NCBI RefSeq assembly: GCF_937941905.1
Contig: NZ_CALDGS010000059.1
Coordinates: 1 to 10,056, forward strand
Origin: an uncultured Mycolicibacterium sp.
GTDB lineage: Bacteria > Actinomycetota > Actinomycetes > Mycobacteriales > Mycobacteriaceae
Direction of reading: 5' to 3'
DNA length: 10,056 nt
Within the stretch, counting starts at the first letter, position 1; each line of letters opens with the position of its first letter. The translations under genes were made by a program, and so were the position numbers. Positions 6,779 through 10,056 of the stretch are shown piece by piece. Under the pieces are notes generated by a model, which made no database searches, was not told where the DNA came from, and saw nothing but the letters and a program-made list of their open reading frames with translations.

Positions 6779-7308
6779 CAACCCCGATCCCCGAAACGAC
6801 CCCCGAGGTCGCTCTGCCCCGCCCGGTGGCGGTGATCGTGCAGGGCCTCAGTGCGGTGGCCGGTCTACTGCTGCTCACGCTGATCGTCCTGACCATCGCC
6901 GATGTGGTGAGCCGCAACGCCAGCGGGCGTTCCATCGTCGGCACGGTCGACATCTCGACAATGCTGTTGGTGGCCATCGCTTTTCTGGGCCTGGCCGCCG
7001 CCGAAGCCGACGGCCGGCATGTGGCCGTCGAACTGGTGGAGATGCGGCTGGGTCCGGGCGCCCGGGTGGTGTTCTCGGTGCTGCGCGCGCTGCTGCTCGT
7101 CGGCCTGGGCCTGCTGATGGTGTGGGGGCTGGGCGAGGTGCTGGCCAGCGCGGTGGAGCGCGGTGAGACCACCAACGACATCCTGCGGTTGCCCACCTGG
7201 CCGGCGAAGTTGGTTCTGCTGGTGTCCTTCGCCGCGTTCTTCGTGGTCGCGGTGTGGAAGGAGCTGCTCACCTTCGCCGCGATCCGGGACGGGGAGTTGC
7301 GGTCGTGA
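6775..7308 (+). CDS. dctQ: TRAP transporter small permease, DctQ family
   Basis: A 177-residue membrane protein with four predicted hydrophobic helices at about 17-43, 57-77, 98-122 and 142-164, the standard DctQ topology. The TIADVVSRNASGRSIVGTVDIS segment after the first helix and AAAEADGRHVAVELV after the second match the DctQ signature (the FLGLAAAxxxxxHVxV motif). It forms the membrane complex with DctM and is needed for solute uptake driven by an ion gradient. The start is the ATG at 6775 in an ATGA overlap with dctP, with AAGGA (6762-6766) 8 bases upstream. Its stop overlaps the dctM start by GTGA (7305-7308). It is a separate gene, not fused to dctM as in some TRAP systems. Confidence 0.92.
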   Translation: MTTPIPETTPEVALPRPVAVIVQGLSAVAGLLLLTLIVLTIADVVSRNASGRSIVGTVDISTMLLVAIAFLGLAAAEADGRHVAVELVEMRLGPGARVVFSVLRALLLVGLGLLMVWGLGEVLASAVERGETTNDILRLPTWPAKLVLLVSFAAFFVVAVWKELLTFAAIRDGELRS

Positions 7309-8660
7309 CCGTCACCACCGGCATCGTCCTGCTCGTCGTCCTGGCAATCTTCTTCGCGCTGCTGGCAATCCGGCTGCACGTCGGGTTGTCGCTGCTCATC
7401 GCGGCGTTCATCGGGGTGCTGTTACTGCGCGGCACCGGCGCGGCGGCGAGCACGGTGACCAACCAGCCGTTCTCCACCGCCGCCGACTACGCGCTGACGA
7501 TCATCCCGCTGTTCATCGTGATGGGCGTGTTCGCGGTGCGGGCCCGTCTGGCGCAGGCCGGCTTCGACCTGGCATCGATCACGCTGCGACGGCTGCCCGG
7601 CGGGCCCGCGCTGGCCTCGCTGGCCGGCTCCGGATTGTTCGCCGCGGTCACCGGCTCCAGCGTGGCCACGGTCGCGACCATGGCGCGGGTGTCCACCGAC
7701 GCGATCGTGCGGGCCGGCTACCACATCCGGCTGGCCGCCGGGGTGGTGTGTGCCGGCGGCACGCTCGGCGTGCTGATCCCGCCGTCGATCGTGCTCGTGC
7801 TCTACGGCGTCGTCACCGAGGAGAGCATCGGCCAGCTGCTCATCGCCGGGATCGGTCCCGGGCTGCTGACCATCGCGGCCTACGCGGTCACCGTCGTGCT
7901 GCTGGTACTGCGCCGGTACCGTCGCGCCCCGCAGCCGGCCGTCGTCGCGCCGGTGGACACCGCCTCCGACCCGACCTCCGACGACCCCGCCCAGCCGCGC
8001 CTCGATTTCGTCGGATTCGGTTATCTGGCTGTGATTTTCGCGGTCTCAATCGGGGTGATCTACCTCGGGGTGGCCACCCCGACCGAGGCGGCCTCGTTCG
8101 GTGCGCTGGCCGCGCTGGTGGCGCTGCTGCTGCGCAACCGGCCACCGGCCTGGCTGCGCGAGGTCACCGAGTCGCTGCGGGAGGCGATCGGGCTGACCGC
8201 GATGACGTTCCTACTCATGGTCGGCGCCGGGGTTTTCACCTACGTGCTGGCGCTCTCCGGGGCGAGCACCGCGCTGGTCGAGGTGGTGACGGGCGCGGAC
8301 CTGCCGCCGTATCTGGTGCTGGTGCTGTGCCTGGCGGCGCTGCTGCCGCTGGGCATGTTTCTGGACGGCATCTCGATAATCCTGATCGCCGCGCCACTGC
8401 TGCACTCGATCCTGATCGGCTACGGCTTCGACGGGATCTGGCTGGGGGTGCTCATCGTCAAGGTGGCCGAGATGGCGCTGGTGACCCCGCCGGTCGGGAT
8501 GAACGCGTTCGTCTACTCCGGCGTGGTGCGTGAGGCCGGCCTGGACCGGGTGTTTCGCGGCATCGTGCCGTTCATGGTCGCCGATCTGGCGGTGGTGGCG
8601 CTGCTGATCCTGTTCCCCGACATCGTCACGTTCCTGCCGTCGGCCTCCGGCGCGAAATGA
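7305..8660 (+). CDS. dctM: TRAP transporter large permease, DctM family
   Basis: A 451-residue polytopic protein of about 12 hydrophobic segments, the ion-coupled translocating subunit. Signature stretches of the first half are GSGLFAAVTGSSVATVATM, then AGYHIRLAAGVVCAGGTLGVLIPPS; the second half repeats the pattern with GVATPTEAASFGALAALV, FLDGISIILIAAPLL and VAEMALVTPPVGMNAFVYSG. These are the hallmarks of the elevator-type IT superfamily fold of TRAP large permeases. The start chosen is GTG 7305 in a GTGA overlap with dctQ, preceded by GGGGAG at about 7290-7295, which also leaves a normal hydrophobic first helix. A hydrophilic loop near the middle (RRYRRAPQPAVV to DDPAQPRLDF) separates the two halves. 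The length is normal, with no frameshift. Confidence 0.94.
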   Translation: MTVTTGIVLLVVLAIFFALLAIRLHVGLSLLIAAFIGVLLLRGTGAAASTVTNQPFSTAADYALTIIPLFIVMGVFAVRARLAQAGFDLASITLRRLPGGPALASLAGSGLFAAVTGSSVATVATMARVSTDAIVRAGYHIRLAAGVVCAGGTLGVLIPPSIVLVLYGVVTEESIGQLLIAGIGPGLLTIAAYAVTVVLLVLRRYRRAPQPAVVAPVDTASDPTSDDPAQPRLDFVGFGYLAVIFAVSIGVIYLGVATPTEAASFGALAALVALLLRNRPPAWLREVTESLREAIGLTAMTFLLMVGAGVFTYVLALSGASTALVEVVTGADLPPYLVLVLCLAALLPLGMFLDGISIILIAAPLLHSILIGYGFDGIWLGVLIVKVAEMALVTPPVGMNAFVYSGVVREAGLDRVFRGIVPFMVADLAVVALLILFPDIVTFLPSASGAK

Positions 8661-8673
8661 AACGACATGAACC

Positions 8674-8692
8674 GAAAGGTGTTTCAGACATG
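8674..8692 (+). promoter_or_regulatory. Shine-Dalgarno AAAGGTG deciding the RraA-like start
   Basis: GAAAGGTG (8674-8681) precedes ATG 8690 by 8 bases. The alternative in-frame ATG at 8657 overlaps the dctM stop (ATGA) but would add 11 hydrophilic residues and place the ribosome site inside the gene. The site therefore favours 8690, while coupling from 8657 cannot be excluded. Confidence 0.6.
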
Positions 8693-9352
8693 TTCACGAT
8701 GAAAGACATGCCCCCACAGGTCGATCCGGCGCTACTGGCCGAACTGCAGGACGTGTGCGTGTCCACCCTCGGGCATCTGCGCGACCACGGCTTCGCGCTC
8801 GGGCTGGTACCCAACAAGCGGCCGGTCAAGGTGCTCGGCAGCGCGGTCACCGTGCGCATCCCGCACCTGGACTCCACCGCGGTGCATCTGGCGGTCGATC
8901 ACCTGCGTCCGGGCGACGTGCTGGTGGTCGACCAGTGCGGCGACCACAGCCGGTCCTGCTTCGGCGGGCTGGTGTCGTTCACCGCCAAGGCGCGTGGCGC
9001 GGCCGGCGCGGTGATCGACGGTTGCATCAACGACTACGACGAGACGCTGGCCTACGACTTCCCGGTGTTCTCCCGCGGCTACAGCCCGCTGACCACTCGG
9101 ATCGGCGGGATCGAGGGCGCGATCAACGTGCCGGTGAGCGTCGGCGGCGCGGTGGTGCACCCCGGCGACGTGGTGTTCGGCGACTCCGACGGCGTGGTGT
9201 TCCTGCGGCCGCAGGAAGCGGTCGGCCTCGGCGCGCTGCTGCGCGGCAAGGAGCAAGCCGAGGTCGGCGCGCGGGAGAAGATCGCCGCCGGCGGTTCTAT
9301 CGCGGAGTTCTCCGGCGCGATCGCCCATCTCCCTCAGAACAAAGCGGGCTGA
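8690..9352 (+). CDS. RraA-like / HMG-aldolase family protein with a changed G-X20-R-D motif
   Basis: A 220-residue protein of the RraA-like fold, whose characterised enzymes are 4-hydroxy-4-methyl-2-oxoglutarate aldolase and oxaloacetate decarboxylase; older annotations as menaquinone methyltransferase are wrong. Seen here: GSAVTVRIPH, LRPGDVLVVDQCG, FGGLVSFTAKARGAAGAVIDG, and GAVVHPGDVVFGDSDGVVFL, all family hallmarks. The key signature G-X20-R-D is present with exact spacing from Gly93, but the arginine is Asn114 followed by Asp115. In HMG aldolase that arginine contacts the pyruvyl carboxylate and is needed for activity. The metal-binding Asp is retained. It is the last gene of the operon, 29 bases after dctM, with its own ribosome site, and its end overlaps the convergent radical SAM gene by 19 bases. 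An RNase E regulator role is improbable in this context. Substrate unknown. Confidence 0.9.
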   Translation: MFTMKDMPPQVDPALLAELQDVCVSTLGHLRDHGFALGLVPNKRPVKVLGSAVTVRIPHLDSTAVHLAVDHLRPGDVLVVDQCGDHSRSCFGGLVSFTAKARGAAGAVIDGCINDYDETLAYDFPVFSRGYSPLTTRIGGIEGAINVPVSVGGAVVHPGDVVFGDSDGVVFLRPQEAVGLGALLRGKEQAEVGAREKIAAGGSIAEFSGAIAHLPQNKAG

Positions 9353-10056
9353 ACCGCGGCGACGGCCGCCGGCGCGGCGTGCTGGCGCGGCGCCGGTTGG
9401 GATCGGACCGCCCGGTTCAGCCGGTGCCGGCGGATCAGCGGCGTCACCCTGTCGTGCAACATCTTTCGGTAGTCCGGCGGTAGGTAGGCGCCGCGCCGGT
9501 ACAGCTCGCGGTAGCGCGGCACCAACTGCGGGTGCGAGTTCTGGAGCCACTGCACGAACCAGCCGCGCGTCGATCCGCGCAGGTGCAGCCCGAACACCGT
9601 CACCCCCGTCGCCCCGGCAGCGGCGATCTGCCCGAGCAGCCCGTCGAGATGCTCCACCGAGTCGGTGAGGTACGGCAGCACCGGCGCGACCATCACGTGA
9701 CAGTCCAGCCCGGCGTCGCGGATCGCCGAGATCAGCCCGAGCCGCGCCTGCGGCGACGGGGTACCCGGCTCGACGTCGCGGTGCAGTTCCGGATCGCCGA
9801 CGGCCAGCGACACCGCGACGCTGACGTCGACCCGGTGGGCGGCCTCGGCGATCAGCGGCAGGTCGCGGCGCAGCAGCGTGCCCTTGGTCAGGATCGAGAA
9901 CGGGGTGCCCGAGTCGGCGAGCGCCGAGATGATCCCCGGCATCAGCGCGTAGCGGCCCTCCGCCCGCTGGTAGGGGTCGGTGTTGGTGCCCAGCGCGACC
10001 GTCTCGCGCTGCCACGACCGCCGCGCCAGTTCGCGGCGCAGCACCTCGACCACGTT
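9334..10056 (-). CDS. Radical SAM protein, Rv2578c-like, N-terminus outside window
   Basis: The frame is open to the last base of the window, so this is the C-terminal 240 residues of a longer protein. The visible part begins NVVEVLRRELARRSW and continues VALGTNTDPYQRAEGRYALMPGII, SILTKGTLLRRDLPLI and VSVAVSLAVGDPELHRDVEPGTPSPQ, the core strands of an Elp3/spore-photoproduct-lyase-like radical SAM barrel. I recognise the pattern from the mycobacterial Rv2578c family. The CxxxCxxC cluster motif that binds the iron-sulfur cofactor would lie upstream, beyond the window, so catalytic competence cannot be checked. The C-terminal tail is rich in Ala, Pro and Gln, possibly disordered. It is convergent with and overlaps the RraA-like gene by 19 bases. 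It looks like a conserved chromosomal gene unrelated to the adjoining cassette; its reaction is not known. Confidence 0.87.
   Translation of the reverse strand, partial: NVVEVLRRELARRSWQRETVALGTNTDPYQRAEGRYALMPGIISALADSGTPFSILTKGTLLRRDLPLIAEAAHRVDVSVAVSLAVGDPELHRDVEPGTPSPQARLGLISAIRDAGLDCHVMVAPVLPYLTDSVEHLDGLLGQIAAAGATGVTVFGLHLRGSTRGWFVQWLQNSHPQLVPRYRELYRRGAYLPPDYRKMLHDRVTPLIRRHRLNRAVRSQPAPRQHAAPAAVAAVQPALF

Noticed and set aside
5648..6781. 377-codon - strand open frame opposite dctP
   Set aside because: The sense strand has a lipoprotein signal and DctP motifs; the antisense frame has none.
7163..8533. 456-codon + strand open frame over dctM
   Set aside because: It lies in another frame of a convincing DctM permease and is Arg/Pro/Gly-rich without hydrophobic segments; a GC shadow.
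8690..9352. Annotation as ribonuclease E inhibitor RraA or menaquinone methyltransferase
   Set aside because: The fold family is shared, but the operon context is catabolic and the methyltransferase name is a known historical misannotation.
9353..9420. GC-rich inverted segments after the RraA-like stop as a terminator
   Set aside because: They lie within the radical SAM coding region, have no T-run, and are no more structured than the surrounding high-GC sequence.
8732..10015. 427-codon - strand open frame across the RraA-like and radical SAM genes
   Set aside because: It covers two recognisable genes in wrong frames and has no domain of its own.

Overview
This is a high-GC actinobacterial window, most likely from an environmental, rapidly growing mycobacterium or a close relative. 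The evidence is GC-rich third codon positions, GTG and TTG starts, tightly overlapping operons, a lipoprotein-type solute-binding protein, and at the right edge a radical SAM protein that resembles the mycobacterial Rv2578c family. I see no RNA gene, insertion sequence, CRISPR array or phage gene, and the window is almost entirely coding.

Left region (1-3348, + strand): the 3' part of an ACMSD-like amidohydrolase, followed by two adjacent acyl-CoA dehydrogenase genes joined by an ATGA overlap. The two dehydrogenases differ and look complementary. The first lacks a recognisable catalytic glutamate. The second has one in the position used by FadE29/ChsE2-type subunits. This suggests a heteromeric dehydrogenase of the kind used in steroid and other bulky acyl-CoA catabolism.

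Middle region (3345-4123): a GntR-family regulator of the FadR/FCD type on the - strand. It is convergent with the dehydrogenases, and the two stop codons share a CTAG. It is divergent from the next operon. The divergent spacer holds a good promoter candidate (TTGCAC, 17 bp, TATACA) whose -10 box lies inside the palindrome TGTATACA, a typical FCD-type operator shape.

Right region (4124-9352, + strand): a compact six-gene operon. In order it encodes an HpcH/HpaI-type aldolase, a nitrilase-superfamily amidase, a complete three-part TRAP transporter (lipoprotein DctP, DctQ, DctM) and an RraA-like (HMG-aldolase-type) protein. Nearly every junction overlaps or abuts. The layout reads as a substrate-inducible uptake and degradation cassette for an organic acid that may carry an amide: TRAP imports it, the amidase releases ammonia, and one or both aldolase-fold enzymes cleave the carbon skeleton.

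The most interesting observation is that both aldolase-fold enzymes lack the family's conserved carboxylate-binding arginine. It is Lys66 in the HpcH-like protein, and Asn114 in the RraA-like protein, where G-X20-R-D has become G-X20-N-D. The other catalytic residues, and the spacing between motifs, are kept. The pair may therefore act on an unusual substrate or catalyse an altered reaction. The operon ends in a 19-base convergent overlap with the radical SAM gene, which runs off the right edge.
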